A model generated the notes under the pieces. That model was not told the DNA's origin. It saw nothing but the letters and a program-made list of their open reading frames with translations, and ran no database searches. Made by a program: the position numbers and the translations under genes. Positions 24,279-33,180 of a stretch of 43,596 nucleotides of DNA are shown here, piece by piece. Source of the stretch: an uncultured Bacilli bacterium (GTDB lineage Bacteria > Bacillota_I > Bacilli_A > RF39 > UBA660); the NCBI GenBank assembly GCA_944363595.1, contig CALVUN010000030.1:1-43596 (forward strand). Reading direction: 5' to 3'. Position 1 is the first letter of the stretch, and every line of letters begins with the position of its first letter.

Positions 24279-25215
24279 AAGATGTATTGGCTGTGGAGCC
24301 CCATTAAATAACGATGAACAAATATGCCGTCGTTGCTTTAGATTACAAAATTATGGTGAATATCAAGAACCAATTACTACTAATGAAGATTACATAAAAA
24401 TAATAAATAGTATTAATAAAAATGAATTAATTATCTATGTAACAAGTCTTCTAAATATAAATATTAACTATTTAGAAAAATTCAATAATATCATTCTCGT
24501 TCTTACCAAAAAAGATTTATTACCCAAATCTGTTCAAGACTATAAACTAATTAAATATTTTCAAGAAAGATATCCTAACTTAAAAGCAATTGAAGTAATA
24601 AGTAGCATTAAAAATTACCATTTAGATGAATTATATCATAAAATAATAGAGTACCAAACAAGTAAAAATGTCTACGTTATAGGTTATACCAATTCAGGGA
24701 AATCCACTCTTATCAATAAATTAATAAAAAATTATCATGGAACACCACCCCAAATAACTACTAGTATCTTCCCATCGACCACTATTGATAAAATAAACAT
24801 CCCAATTACTAACCATTTAAACATTATAGATACACCAGGTATCGTTAGTACTACCAGTATCATTAATTATATTGATCATTCAATGCTAAAAAAAATAACT
24901 CCTAAAAAAACAATCAAACCAAGAACTTATCAAATAAAAGGTCAAGGGAGTCTCATTATTGAAAACCTAATAAGATTAGATTATGATACCCAAAATACAA
25001 GTATGACTATATATATATCCAATAGTGTAAATATCATAAGAGTAAAACCAACTAATCCTAAAATGAAAGATCAAGAAAAGAAAACATTCTTTGTTGCTGA
25101 TAATGAAGATTTAGTTATTGAAGATTTATGTTTTATAAAATTTACTAAACGTACTAAAATAAATATCTACACAAATATTGCTGTAGGAATAACGACAAGA
25201 GATAACTTAATTTGA
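24271..25215 (+). CDS. yqeH: Ribosome biogenesis GTPase YqeH
   Basis: A circularly permuted GTPase for 30S assembly. An N-terminal zinc finger CIGCGAPLNNDEQICRRC (4-21) is followed by G4 (LTKKDLL), then G1 (GYTNSGKSTLINKL) and G3 (IIDTPGIV), the permuted order. The C-terminal region is shorter than usual: 314 residues against about 366 in B. subtilis. The ATG overlaps the yqeG stop. The stop is TGA and lies within the -35 of the next promoter. Confidence 0.93.
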   Translation: MNKRCIGCGAPLNNDEQICRRCFRLQNYGEYQEPITTNEDYIKIINSINKNELIIYVTSLLNININYLEKFNNIILVLTKKDLLPKSVQDYKLIKYFQERYPNLKAIEVISSIKNYHLDELYHKIIEYQTSKNVYVIGYTNSGKSTLINKLIKNYHGTPPQITTSIFPSTTIDKINIPITNHLNIIDTPGIVSTTSIINYIDHSMLKKITPKKTIKPRTYQIKGQGSLIIENLIRLDYDTQNTSMTIYISNSVNIIRVKPTNPKMKDQEKKTFFVADNEDLVIEDLCFIKFTKRTKINIYTNIAVGITTRDNLI

Positions 25216-25240
25216 CAAAAAAATAATTTTGCCTTATAAT
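25212..25240 (+). promoter_or_regulatory. Perfect-consensus sigma-A promoter
   Basis: TTGACA at 25212-25217, exactly 17 bp, TATAAT at 25235-25240: a full match to both hexamers. It overlaps the yqeH stop and drives the 120-aa gene. Confidence 0.92.
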
Positions 25241-25266
25241 AAATTCCCTAGAAGGAGGGGGATAAT

Positions 25267-25629
25267 ATGTCTAAAGTAAAAGATTATTCATATATTTTAA
25301 AAGCCTTATTGGTAAAATTACAAAATGAAAATCCCAAAGAAGAAATAAACCTAAAAATATATTATAATAGTATTGGATTAGATAAACAATGGATATATGC
25401 CTTAAATAAAGTTGAATTACAAAATGAAAACATTGATTCTAAGCAAAAAGAAGTCGTTGCAAAATTATCTAATAAACATTTCAAAGATAAACTATTTAAT
25501 CTAAATACACTTGCTGATTTAGTTTTAAATTCAGGTTATAGTATTGGTCATGATAGACAAGACTTAGAAAATCCACATATTAATATAATAGGTCAAAGAA
25601 TATTTGATAAAAAAATTACCAGAAAATAA
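25267..25629 (+). CDS. Conserved-looking hypothetical protein, 120 aa
   Basis: Not recognised. The protein is soluble, charged and mostly helical, with a basic N-terminal part (MSKVKDYSYILKALLVKL), no cysteine and no membrane segment. Residues 80-110 contain LNTLADLVLNSGYSIGHD. It has a perfect sigma-A promoter 26 bp upstream and an SD of GAAGGAGGGGG, so strong constitutive expression is likely. A terminator follows. It sits between yqeH and mrnC, where other Bacilli have aroE or yhbY, but it resembles neither. Confidence 0.7.
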   Translation: MSKVKDYSYILKALLVKLQNENPKEEINLKIYYNSIGLDKQWIYALNKVELQNENIDSKQKEVVAKLSNKHFKDKLFNLNTLADLVLNSGYSIGHDRQDLENPHINIIGQRIFDKKITRK

Positions 25630-25641
25630 AATTAATAAATA

Positions 25642-25677
25642 AAAAGCACTTTATTCTATAAAACATTAAGTGCTTTT
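25642..25677 (+). terminator. Terminator after the 120-aa gene
   Basis: AAAAGCACTT and AAGTGCTTTT form a 10-bp stem with a 16-nt loop, followed by AATTTATAA. Confidence 0.8.
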
Positions 25678-25718
25678 AATTTATAATAAAATATGATAAA
25701 ATTAAAACATACGAAAGC

Positions 25719-25751
25719 GAGGTGAATCGAGTATCTCATTACTCGACAATA
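25719..25751 (+). promoter_or_regulatory. Hairpin between the Shine-Dalgarno and start codon of mrnC
   Basis: GAGGTGA (25719-25725) is followed by a 6-bp hairpin, TCGAGT/ACTCGA with an 8-nt loop (25727-25746), then CAATA and ATG at 25752. With the hairpin folded, the SD-to-ATG spacing drops from 26 to 6 nt. Confidence 0.45.
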
Positions 25752-26126
25752 ATGGATATTAACACAATAAATATCATAACCTTAGCCTATCTAGGTGATT
25801 CCATTTATGAAGTATATATCAGAAATAGTTTAATAAAAAAAGGTATTGCTAAAGTATCTGATTTACAAAAAGAAGCTGTCAAATATGTTTCAGCCAAAGC
25901 TCAAGCTCAAATCCTAAAGAATTTAATTGAAAAGCACATATTGACCGATAAAGAACTAGATATTGTTAAACGAGGCAGAAATTATAAGCGCAGTAATCAT
26001 CCCAATAATACTGATATAATAACATATAAAACATCGACAGGGTTTGAAGCCCTAATAGGTTACTTATATTTAGAAAATAACATACCTCGCATACAAGAAA
26101 TACTATCAAATATCGAGGTGAAATAA
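25752..26126 (+). CDS. mrnC: Mini-ribonuclease III
   Basis: Mini-III trims the ends of 23S rRNA precursor. The 124-aa protein is the RNase III catalytic domain without the dsRBD: LAYLGDSIYEVYIR holds the first acidic motif, followed by SAKAQAQIL, RGRNYKRSNHPNNTDIITYK and FEALIGYLYLE with the second acidic motif. The start at 25752 is preferred because its length and N-terminus match family members and the SD can be bridged by a hairpin. An alternative GTG start at 25722 would add ten residues. The stop overlaps the rlmB start by one base. The order mrnC-rlmB-sigH is that of B. subtilis (without rae1/yacP). Confidence 0.93.
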   Translation: MDINTINIITLAYLGDSIYEVYIRNSLIKKGIAKVSDLQKEAVKYVSAKAQAQILKNLIEKHILTDKELDIVKRGRNYKRSNHPNNTDIITYKTSTGFEALIGYLYLENNIPRIQEILSNIEVK

Positions 26127-26827
26127 TGTATATATATGGAAAAAATGTAGCAAAAGAAAGATTAAATAGTAATGAAAAAATACTAAAAGCCTATCTAAGT
26201 GATAAATTTAATGATCAAAATATTATTAAACTATTAAATCAAAAAAAAGTAAAAATTAACTACCTAACAAATAAAGAATTAGATAGAAAAGTGGATGGAC
26301 TTCATCAAGGTATTATTTTAGAAGTAGATAATATTAAAACCTATAACTATCAAGATATTATTCCCCATTTAAACAAAGAATTACCTTTGATAGTAATGCT
26401 GGATCATTTAGAAGATCCACATAATTTTGGAGCCATTATCAGAACAAGTGCGGCCTTGGGTGTCGATGCTATTATCATACCAAATGATCGCAGTGTACCA
26501 ATCAATGGTACTGTTGTAAAAACATCCGCAGGAGCTATTTCCTATCTTCCTATTATTCGTGTTTCCAATTTAAATAGCACTATTACTAAATTAAAACAAG
26601 ATGGTTATTGGATTATTGGTACCGACATGGAAGGAACTAATTATCGCCATCTTGACTATCATATGCCAATTTGTCTAATTATTGGTAATGAAGGTAAAGG
26701 GATGAGTAAAGTAATAAAAAATAATTGTGATTTTATTGCAACTATTCCGATGAATAACAAAATAAATAGCTTAAATGCTTCAGTATCATGTGCCATCATT
26801 ATATCACAAATAGTTGGCTCAAGATAA
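26126..26827 (+). CDS. rlmB: 23S rRNA (guanosine-2'-O-)-methyltransferase RlmB / TrmH family
   Basis: A SPOUT methyltransferase of the TrmH family, probably modifying G2251 of 23S rRNA. The 233-aa protein has the N-terminal substrate-binding part with HQGIILEV, then the knot domain with LDHLEDPHNFGAIIRT (motif 1), IGNEGKGMS (motif 2) and NSLNASVSCAI (motif 3). It starts inside the TAATG of mrnC, so it is coupled, and ends 14 bp before sigH. Confidence 0.95.
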   Translation: MYIYGKNVAKERLNSNEKILKAYLSDKFNDQNIIKLLNQKKVKINYLTNKELDRKVDGLHQGIILEVDNIKTYNYQDIIPHLNKELPLIVMLDHLEDPHNFGAIIRTSAALGVDAIIIPNDRSVPINGTVVKTSAGAISYLPIIRVSNLNSTITKLKQDGYWIIGTDMEGTNYRHLDYHMPICLIIGNEGKGMSKVIKNNCDFIATIPMNNKINSLNASVSCAIIISQIVGSR

Positions 26828-26841
26828 GAAAGGGGAATTAA

Positions 26842-27447
26842 ATGCAAGAGTATAATGACTATGAATTAGTATCATTAGCGAAAGAAAAAAACGAAGATGC
26901 CATTAATATTATTTATCAAAAATATAAACCACTTATCCAAAAAAAAGCAAGATATATCTATAATATATTAGGAAGTAAAGGAATTGAATTAGTAGATATC
27001 ATTCAAGAAGGAATGATTGGACTAGAAGAAGCTATAAATGGTTATGATGAAAAAGATAATACTCTATTTTATACCTTCGCTAATTTATGTATTGATAGAA
27101 AAATGCAAACATTAATATCTAAAGTAAATCGTGATAAACATAAAATATTAAACGAAGCAGTATCATACGATACTAGTGATGATGAAGAAATAAGTTTATT
27201 AAATTATATTTATGATAAAACGGATAATCCTCTTTATGATTTAATATCAGAAGAGGAAGAAGAAGAACTATATCAAAAAATAAAAAGTCAAATAAGTGAT
27301 TTTGAAAACACTGTTTTTGATTTAAAAATTCAGGGGTTCAATTACCGCGAAATTGCTTCTATCTTAGATAAAGATCCTAAAACCATTGATAATGCCTTAT
27401 TTAGATTAAAAACGAAAATAAAAAACATTTTAAAAGAAAATAAATAA
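26842..27447 (+). CDS. sigH: RNA polymerase sigma factor, SigH-like
   Basis: A 201-aa sigma-70 family protein. Region 2 has ELVDIIQEGMIGLEEAINGYD and FYTFANLCIDRKMQTLI; region 4 has FDLKIQGFNYREIASILDKDPKTIDNALFRLK. Downstream of mrnC-rlmB is where sigH lies in B. subtilis, and the protein pattern (QEGMIGL, YREIA) fits SigH. In Bacillus it controls early stationary-phase, competence and sporulation genes. SD is AAAGGGG. A terminator follows at once. Confidence 0.86.
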   Translation: MQEYNDYELVSLAKEKNEDAINIIYQKYKPLIQKKARYIYNILGSKGIELVDIIQEGMIGLEEAINGYDEKDNTLFYTFANLCIDRKMQTLISKVNRDKHKILNEAVSYDTSDDEEISLLNYIYDKTDNPLYDLISEEEEEELYQKIKSQISDFENTVFDLKIQGFNYREIASILDKDPKTIDNALFRLKTKIKNILKENK

Positions 27448-27456
27448 TACAAAAAC

Positions 27457-27486
27457 AAAAAGCCGTATATCAAAACAGGCTTTTTT
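27457..27486 (+). terminator. Terminator of the mrnC-rlmB-sigH operon
   Basis: AAAAAGCC, 13-nt loop, GGCTTTTTT. It begins 10 bp after the sigH stop. Confidence 0.85.
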
Positions 27487-27683
27487 AATAATTAAATAAC
27501 AATATATAATAAAATTAAAAAAATAATATAACAAAATAAAAGAATTTAATTTTCTGTTCCAAAAAATATAGAAAATATTATAAATATATTTTTTAAATTC
27601 TACATAGTAACTATAACTAAAATTAAATAAATTTGGTCAAAATTCTATTCCCTATAATTAAAAAGAGTAAAATAGCTAATAAA
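27487..27683. other. Intergenic stretch with no recognised feature
   Basis: Very AT-rich sequence between the sigH terminator and the uvrA promoter region. No ORF, repeat or RNA signal was found. A hairpin, AACACTTT/AAAGTGTT (27684-27716), lies just after it and reaches into the -35 of the uvrA promoter. Confidence 0.5.
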
Positions 27684-27714
27684 AACACTTTATTACTTTT
27701 TTTAACGAAAAGTG

Positions 27715-27743
27715 TTGACAAACGTATGTTTGTATGATATCGT
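27715..27743 (+). promoter_or_regulatory. SOS promoter of uvrA with a LexA box in the spacer
   Basis: TTGACA at 27715-27720, a 17-bp spacer, TATCGT at 27738-27743 with a TG extension. The palindrome CAAACGTATGTTTG (27719-27732) overlaps the -35 and lies in the spacer. It matches the Gram-positive LexA consensus CGAACRNRYGTTYG at all positions but one. Confidence 0.82.
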
Positions 27744-27806
27744 TTAATTATGTCAAGCAAATATTGTTTAATACCCATATAAATTTATTTAAAATATAAA
27801 AAATTA

Positions 27807-27815
27807 TGATATAAT
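27807..27815 (+). promoter_or_regulatory. Second, extended -10 promoter of uvrA
   Basis: TGATATAAT, 24 bp before the uvrA start and without a good -35. It would supply LexA-independent basal transcription. Confidence 0.5.
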
Positions 27816-27838
27816 AGAAAAGCATGAAGGAGGTAAGT

Positions 27839-30655
27839 ATGGACAAAATAATAATAAAAGGAGCTCGTGAAAATAATTTAAAAAATATTAATATAGAAAT
27901 ACCCAAAAATAAACTAGTAGTCATGACAGGTGTATCAGGCTCAGGTAAATCAAGTTTAGCTTTTGATACAATTTACGCAGAGGGACAAAGACGTTACGTT
28001 GAAAGCCTTAGTGCCTATGCTAGACAATTTCTAGGAAATAGCGAAAAACCTGATGTTGATAGTATTGAAGGTTTAAGTCCTAGCATTAGTATTGATCAAA
28101 AAACAACCAATAAAAACCCACGTAGTACTGTAGGAACTGTCACAGAAATATATGACTATTTAAGACTTTTATTTGCCCGTATTGGAACACCATACTGTCC
28201 AATTCATAAAGTACCTATTACATCTCAGAGTATAGAAGAAATGGTTAATAAGATTCTAGAATTAGAAGAAGGTACTAAAATTATGGTTATGGCACCAGTT
28301 GTTAAAGGTGAAAAAGGGACACAAAAAGATTTATTTGAACATTTACGTAAAGAAGGTTATGTACGTATCAAAGTAGATGGTGAGTTACATGATTTAAGTG
28401 AAGATTTAAACTTAGAGAAAAATAAAAAACATAGTATATCCGTTGTTATTGATAGATTAGTTATTAAAGAAAACATAAGAAGTCGCCTTTATGGTTCATT
28501 AGAGACCGCAACTAATTTATCGCATGGCAAAGTAATTATTGATGTTATAGGAGGTAAAGAAATACTTCTTTCTGAAAACTTTGCTTGTCCTTATTGTGAT
28601 TATTCCCTAGATGAACTAGAACCACGTATTTTTTCTTTCAATGCCCCTTATGGAGCATGTCCCGATTGTAAAGGCTTAGGGGTTAAATACAAATTAGATG
28701 TGGACCTAATAATACCTGATAAAAATAAATCAATAAATGAAGGTGCTATTGCTACTATTAACATTGATGATGGTAATAACATAATTAATACAGAATTAAA
28801 AACAGTAGCAAACTATTATAATATTGACTTAAATAAAAAAATTAAAGATCTAACTAAAGAAGAATTAGATATAATTCTTTATGGATCCAAAGATATAATA
28901 GAATTCAAGTATGAATCAAAAAATGGAAATAAAAGAACAGCCCGTAGCTATTATGAAGGAATAATTACTAATTTAGAAAGACGATATATGGAAACAAAAA
29001 GCACATGGATTAGAGAGTGGATTGAAGGCTATATGGTTGAAATGGCTTGCCCAACATGTCATGGTTCACGCTTAAAAGAAAGTGTTCTATCTGTCCTAAT
29101 AAACAAAAAAAATATTTACGATGTTACAAATTTAGATATAAAAGAATTAAAAAAATTTATCACAAATTTAAAATTAAGCAAAGAAAAGCAAGAAATTGCT
29201 GATACCATTCTCAAAGAAATAAATTCAAGATTAGATTTCTTAATTAATGTTGGACTTGAATATCTAACTTTAAGTCGAACAGCTGCTACACTATCTGGTG
29301 GAGAAAGTCAACGTATTCGTCTGGCTACCCAAATAGGCTCACGTTTAACAGGCGTTCTATATGTTCTTGATGAACCAAGCATTGGTTTACACCAACGAGA
29401 TAATGAGAAATTAATAAATTCTCTACTAGAAATGCGTGATTTAGGCAATTCACTTATTGTCGTCGAGCACGATACTGATACAATGCTAGCTTCTGATTAC
29501 CTGATTGATATAGGACCATATGCTGGTGATGAAGGAGGAAGAGTAGTAGCTTGTGGAACCCCTGAAGAAGTTATGAACAATCCAAATAGCTTGACAGGAA
29601 AATATTTAACAGGAAAAGAAAAAATTGAAGTTCCTACTAAGAGACGTAAAGGAAATAAAAAGTACCTAGAAATAAAAGGCGCTAAAGAAAACAATTTAAA
29701 AAATATCAATGTAAAATTTCCTCTAGGAACATTTATTTGTGTCACTGGTGTATCAGGCTCAGGTAAATCAAGTCTAGTAAATGAAATACTATATAAATCA
29801 CTAGCGGCAAACATTTATAAAAGTAAATTAAAGCCTGGAAAGCATAAAAGTATTAAAGGTATGGAAAACATCGATAAAGTTATTGATATTAGTCAAGCAC
29901 CAATAGGCAGAACGCCAAGAAGTAATCCTGCTACTTATGTTGGTGTATTTGATGATATTCGCGACGTTTTTGCTAATACTAAAGAAGCCAAAATAAGAGG
30001 ATATGATAAAGGAAGATTTAGCTTTAATGTCAAAGGTGGCCGTTGTGAAGCATGTTGGGGTGACGGTGTAAAGAAAATAGAAATGCATTTCTTACCAGAC
30101 GTTTACGTACCATGTGAAGTATGTCATGGAACGAGATATAATCGTGAAACATTAGAAGTGAAGTATAAAGATAAAAATATTAATGATGTTTTAAATATGC
30201 GTGTTGATGAAGCTATGCAATTTTTTGAAAACCATCCTAAAATTCTTTATAAACTCCAAATTTTACATGATGTAGGTTTAGGATATATAAAATTAGGGCA
30301 AAGTGCTCCAACATTATCAGGAGGAGAAGCAGCCCGTGTCAAATTATCAAAAGAGCTTCAAAAAAGACCAACTGGTAAAAGCCTATTTATTTTAGACGAA
30401 CCAACAACTGGACTACATTCGCACGATATAAAAAAATTGTTAAAAATATTAGAGCGCATAGTTGATAATGGTGATACTGTTTTAGTTATTGAACATAATT
30501 TAGATGTAATAAAAGTAGCAGACTATATTATTGATTTAGGCCCTGAAGGAGGCAATGGAGGAGGAACAATTGTTGCCACGGGAACCCCTGAGGAAGTTGC
30601 AAATTGTAAAGAAAGTTATACAGGACAATTTTTAAAGAAAATATTAGATAAGTAA
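27839..30655 (+). CDS. uvrA: Excinuclease ABC subunit A
   Basis: UvrA is the damage-recognition ATPase of nucleotide excision repair. The 938-aa protein has two ABC modules. The first P-loop is [14 protein letters not shown] (31-44) with the long insertion for UvrB binding and zinc modules; the second repeats [14 protein letters not shown] in the C-terminal half. Two ABC signatures, [12 protein letters not shown] and [12 protein letters not shown], and the zinc motif CEACWGDG...[10 protein letters not shown] are all present. The start at 27839 follows AAGGAGGT. In B. subtilis it pairs with uvrB; here uvrA stands alone and is preceded by a LexA box. Its stop lies inside a terminator hairpin. 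Confidence 0.97.
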   Translation: MDKIIIKGARENNLKNINIEIPKNKLVVMTGVSGSGKSSLAFDTIYAEGQRRYVESLSAYARQFLGNSEKPDVDSIEGLSPSISIDQKTTNKNPRSTVGTVTEIYDYLRLLFARIGTPYCPIHKVPITSQSIEEMVNKILELEEGTKIMVMAPVVKGEKGTQKDLFEHLRKEGYVRIKVDGELHDLSEDLNLEKNKKHSISVVIDRLVIKENIRSRLYGSLETATNLSHGKVIIDVIGGKEILLSENFACPYCDYSLDELEPRIFSFNAPYGACPDCKGLGVKYKLDVDLIIPDKNKSINEGAIATINIDDGNNIINTELKTVANYYNIDLNKKIKDLTKEELDIILYGSKDIIEFKYESKNGNKRTARSYYEGIITNLERRYMETKSTWIREWIEGYMVEMACPTCHGSRLKESVLSVLINKKNIYDVTNLDIKELKKFITNLKLSKEKQEIADTILKEINSRLDFLINVGLEYLTLSRTAATLSGGESQRIRLATQIGSRLTGVLYVLDEPSIGLHQRDNEKLINSLLEMRDLGNSLIVVEHDTDTMLASDYLIDIGPYAGDEGGRVVACGTPEEVMNNPNSLTGKYLTGKEKIEVPTKRRKGNKKYLEIKGAKENNLKNINVKFPLGTFICVTGVSGSGKSSLVNEILYKSLAANIYKSKLKPGKHKSIKGMENIDKVIDISQAPIGRTPRSNPATYVGVFDDIRDVFANTKEAKIRGYDKGRFSFNVKGGRCEACWGDGVKKIEMHFLPDVYVPCEVCHGTRYNRETLEVKYKDKNINDVLNMRVDEAMQFFENHPKILYKLQILHDVGLGYIKLGQSAPTLSGGEAARVKLSKELQKRPTGKSLFILDEPTTGLHSHDIKKLLKILERIVDNGDTVLVIEHNLDVIKVADYIIDLGPEGGNGGGTIVATGTPEEVANCKESYTGQFLKKILDK

Positions 30656-30675
30656 ATGGTGTCATTTACTTATCT
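30646..30675 (+). terminator. Hairpin over the uvrA stop codon
   Basis: A perfect 13-bp stem, AGATAAGTAAATG with CATTTACTTATCT, loop GTGT. The tail is TACTCTTT, weak in T's, so some readthrough into the following S4 gene is likely; its SD lies 8 nt further on. Confidence 0.7.
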
Positions 30676-30696
30676 TACTCTTTAAGGAGTGATATT

Positions 30697-31380
30697 ATTA
30701 AAAATTATCAAATAGAAAATTATATTGAAAGAATATATCAAAATAAACATACTCCCTTTTTAGATCCCAATGAACAAAAACAAGTTATAAGTAGATTAAG
30801 AAAAAATACCTATTCAATTTATTCAACTTATCCACATTGTGAAAAGAAAATAATTTATACGCAAAATGTTCCATCTGTCAAATTATATGAAATAATAACT
30901 AATAACCAACTAAGACACCAAGATATTCTTGGCACATTATATAGCATCAATCTAGACCCACATACATATGGTGATATCATAATTAAAGATGACCATTATT
31001 ACATATATATACTAGAAAATAATGCTCATTATTTAAAAACATATCTAAATAAAATAGCAAATAATTCCGTCTATCTTGAAGAAAGAAATATTGAAGAGCT
31101 AAAGACATATCAAAAAGAATTACAAGAAAAAACAATTATCGTAACTAGTCTACGTCTTGACCAAATAATATCACGTGTAACAGGTCTATCTAGAAAAGAA
31201 GTAATTATCAAAATTAAAAATAAAGAAGTAATATTAAACTATCAAATTGTATCAAATAAATCAATTAACATTAAAGAAAATGATGTATTTAGTGTTCGTC
31301 ATTATGGAAAATATATATTTAATAATATTATAGGTAGGACTAAAAAAAATAACTATTTAATAAGTTATTCAAAGTATTAA
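30697..31380 (+). CDS. ylmH: YlmH-like S4-domain RNA-binding protein with AUU start
   Basis: A 227-aa protein like YlmH, an S4-domain protein that acts with ribosome rescue and lies in cell-division loci in other Bacillota. The C-terminal S4 domain (about 149-211) reads SLRLDQIISRVTGLSRKEV, IKNKEVILNYQIVSNKS and ENDVFSVRHYGKYIF, then GRTKKNNY. The N-terminal part follows YlmH layout. The frame, open from 30652 to the stop at 31378, contains no ATG, GTG or TTG. AAGGAG at 30684-30689 sits 7 nt before the ATT at 30697 (a second ATT precedes it), so the start is probably AUU. Translated upstream codons overlap the uvrA stop hairpin, so a longer protein is unlikely. Confidence 0.82.
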   Translation: MKNYQIENYIERIYQNKHTPFLDPNEQKQVISRLRKNTYSIYSTYPHCEKKIIYTQNVPSVKLYEIITNNQLRHQDILGTLYSINLDPHTYGDIIIKDDHYYIYILENNAHYLKTYLNKIANNSVYLEERNIEELKTYQKELQEKTIIVTSLRLDQIISRVTGLSRKEVIIKIKNKEVILNYQIVSNKSINIKENDVFSVRHYGKYIFNNIIGRTKKNNYLISYSKY

Positions 31381-31453
31381 TTCATCTTTACATTGAGTGT
31401 AAAATATAATGTAACCAATTCGACTACATTTATGTATTATAAGGCTTTATTGG

Positions 31454-31482
31454 TTGACTTAACTACTAGTTTATGTTATTTT
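31454..31482 (+). promoter_or_regulatory. Promoter of the 129-aa ORF
   Basis: TTGACT at 31454-31459, a 17-bp spacer and TATTTT at 31477-31482 with a TG extension at 31474-31475. A weak inverted repeat, AACCAAT/ATTGGTT (31412-31455), lies just upstream. Confidence 0.6.
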
Positions 31483-31504
31483 GGACTTATAAAGGGGCGA
31501 TAAC

Positions 31505-31894
31505 ATGAACAAAGTACAATTATTAGAAGATTATATAACATATTTATCAAAAAGAAAATTAATACGTAAATTTATAACAAATATTTTGGGATATAAACTT
31601 CAATATGGTGATAAAACTATTATTCATGTTCGTGGTAATGATAATCAAATATCTTTATATCTCTATATAAAAAGAAAAGAAGAAAATAAATTAGTTATAT
31701 ATCACTTTATAAATCTATATAATCAACAATATATTCATCACAATAACGATAACAACATTGAAATATATCAAATTTATTTAAAAAAATGTAAATATATTAG
31801 AACTAGCGATCGTAATTACAATAATTTAATTAAACTATCTCAAATAATAAATAACAATCCTACTAAATTAAAAGACCAATTATCTATAAAATAA
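31505..31894 (+). CDS. Hypothetical protein, 129 aa
   Basis: Not recognised. The protein begins MNKVQLLEDYITYLSKRKL, is basic, rich in asparagine and isoleucine, has no membrane segment and no obvious domain. A promoter and an SD (AAAGGGGCGA) precede it. Its last 11 bp overlap the end of tmcAL on the other strand, so transcripts converge with overlapping stops. Short beta-strand-like stretches alternate in the middle (IHVRGNDNQISLYLYIKR). Function unknown. Confidence 0.6.
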   Translation: MNKVQLLEDYITYLSKRKLIRKFITNILGYKLQYGDKTIIHVRGNDNQISLYLYIKRKEENKLVIYHFINLYNQQYIHHNNDNNIEIYQIYLKKCKYIRTSDRNYNNLIKLSQIINNNPTKLKDQLSIK

Positions 31895-33014
31895 TAGGTC
31901 CCTTTTTAAATTCATCACTACTTAAATTACTTTTCATAATAATATCATAAATACATGTAATTTTATATTCTATATCAAACAAATATGACATACCTTTCCT
32001 ATAATGATTAACAATAGTAATATCCATATTTCTCTTTATACTACTTAAATATTTCTTTCCTTTGTTATTGAAACCAAGTATTCTAATATAGTCAATATCA
32101 ATTTTTTTTATATCTTCCTTTTTAAAATTACATAAAATATGTATTAACATCCTATTAATTTTATTATAAGTATATCTCTTAGTTTTTATCCCTTTAACAA
32201 GTTCATCCCATCCACTAGTGGTCATTATAACTTTTTTAATTCGATTTTCAATTCCTTCATCAACTGTCATAAAAGAATTCAAGGTATCAATATTATTAAT
32301 AACTTGATATTTAAGCATATTAAATAACAATTTCTCATCAATAACATTATATAAGATATTACTATCATAATTAATAAAATTACTAATATCCTTACCATCA
32401 CTAAGTAATTTTCTTAATAAAGAAGCATTGACAATATTGTCTTTAATAACTTTTCCATGATAATCATTAGTTCTCCTAATACCTATAGGATAAATATTAT
32501 AATTATTTTTTTTAATTTCTTTTATATAAGATAATGCCAACAATTCATTAGGTAAATTAATTTTATAATCAATAAACTTATTTAATGCTTTACTCATCGC
32601 AGTAGGATAATTAATACCTTCATTCATATATTCTTTAACCAATTCATCATATTCATTATTATAAAGTTGAATATCTGCCATTTTTAAAATAACATCTAAA
32701 TTATCATTTTCAATTCCAAAAACTAAAGTATCAATTTTAAGACTATTCAAAATTTTTAATGCTCCTTTTGCAAAAATATCTGCTGATTGTGTTGCATAAA
32801 CAAAAGGAAGTTCTACAACTAAGTCAACTCCATTTTCTAAAGCAATTTTTGTTTTATCCCATTTATTCATAATACCAATTTCTCCTCTTTGTGTAAAGCA
32901 AGAAGAAACAACAATAATAATTGTACTATTAGGGTACATTTCTCTAACTTTATCAATTTGATACTTATGACCTAAATGAAATGGATTGTATTCACAAATA
33001 ATACCTATAACCAT
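31884..33014 (-). CDS. tmcAL: tRNA(Met) cytidine acetate ligase
   Basis: TmcAL (YlbM) activates acetate with ATP to make N4-acetylcytidine at the wobble position of elongator tRNA-Met. The 376-aa protein begins MVIGIICEYNPFHLGHKYQ, with the nucleotidyltransferase HLGH at 13-16. The family blocks PNSTIIIVVSSCFTQRGE, VDLVVELPFVYATQSAD and FAKGALKILNSL follow. The middle part has PIGIRRTNDYHG and NASLLRKLL, typical of the family. SD GAAGGT on the minus strand; ATG at 33014. A GC-rich hairpin element with a terminator lies about 80 bp upstream on the same strand. Confidence 0.94.
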   Translation of the reverse strand: MVIGIICEYNPFHLGHKYQIDKVREMYPNSTIIIVVSSCFTQRGEIGIMNKWDKTKIALENGVDLVVELPFVYATQSADIFAKGALKILNSLKIDTLVFGIENDNLDVILKMADIQLYNNEYDELVKEYMNEGINYPTAMSKALNKFIDYKINLPNELLALSYIKEIKKNNYNIYPIGIRRTNDYHGKVIKDNIVNASLLRKLLSDGKDISNFINYDSNILYNVIDEKLLFNMLKYQVINNIDTLNSFMTVDEGIENRIKKVIMTTSGWDELVKGIKTKRYTYNKINRMLIHILCNFKKEDIKKIDIDYIRILGFNNKGKKYLSSIKRNMDITIVNHYRKGMSYLFDIEYKITCIYDIIMKSNLSSDEFKKGPIIL

Positions 33015-33096
33015 AATAAACCTTCTTTCTTCTATGTATTATAATAACATAAAATAACTAAAAATAAAAATATTAGTCTAAAGTAAGTGATAAGGA

Positions 33097-33180
33097 AAAA
33101 AACTAGAAGGCCGTTAGGTCTTCTGGTTCCCTCCCACGTGTACCGCAGGTACTTGTGGGACAGGCCGCCAAATCTGTGGA
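33097..33180 (-). ncRNA. GC-rich structured RNA or leader ending in a terminator
   Basis: An approximately 75-bp block with about 60% G+C in a chromosome that is otherwise very AT-rich. On the minus strand it folds as a hairpin CCCACAAGTACC, loop TGC, GGTACACGTGGG (11 pairs with one mismatch), then CCAGAAGACC, tetraloop TAAC, GGCCTTCTAG (10 bp with two G-T) followed by seven T's: an intrinsic terminator. Read this way it is either a small RNA or a leader of tmcAL, which starts 83 bp downstream. Alternative pairings (CCAC with GTGG at either side, GGCC with GGCC) could allow switching. It matches no riboswitch or sRNA family that I recognise. No good minus-strand promoter was found. Confidence 0.55.

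Noticed and set aside
31412-31455. Inverted repeat AACCAAT/ATTGGTT as an operator
   Set aside because: Seven bp with a 30-nt gap is expected by chance in such AT-rich sequence.
33104-33180. ZTP, T-box or preQ1-II riboswitch in the GC-rich element
   Set aside because: The strand-specific conserved motifs (for example GGGTGGTACCGCG of T-boxes, or CCGCCTGGGC of ZTP) are not in the right order. Only fragments such as GTACCGC occur.
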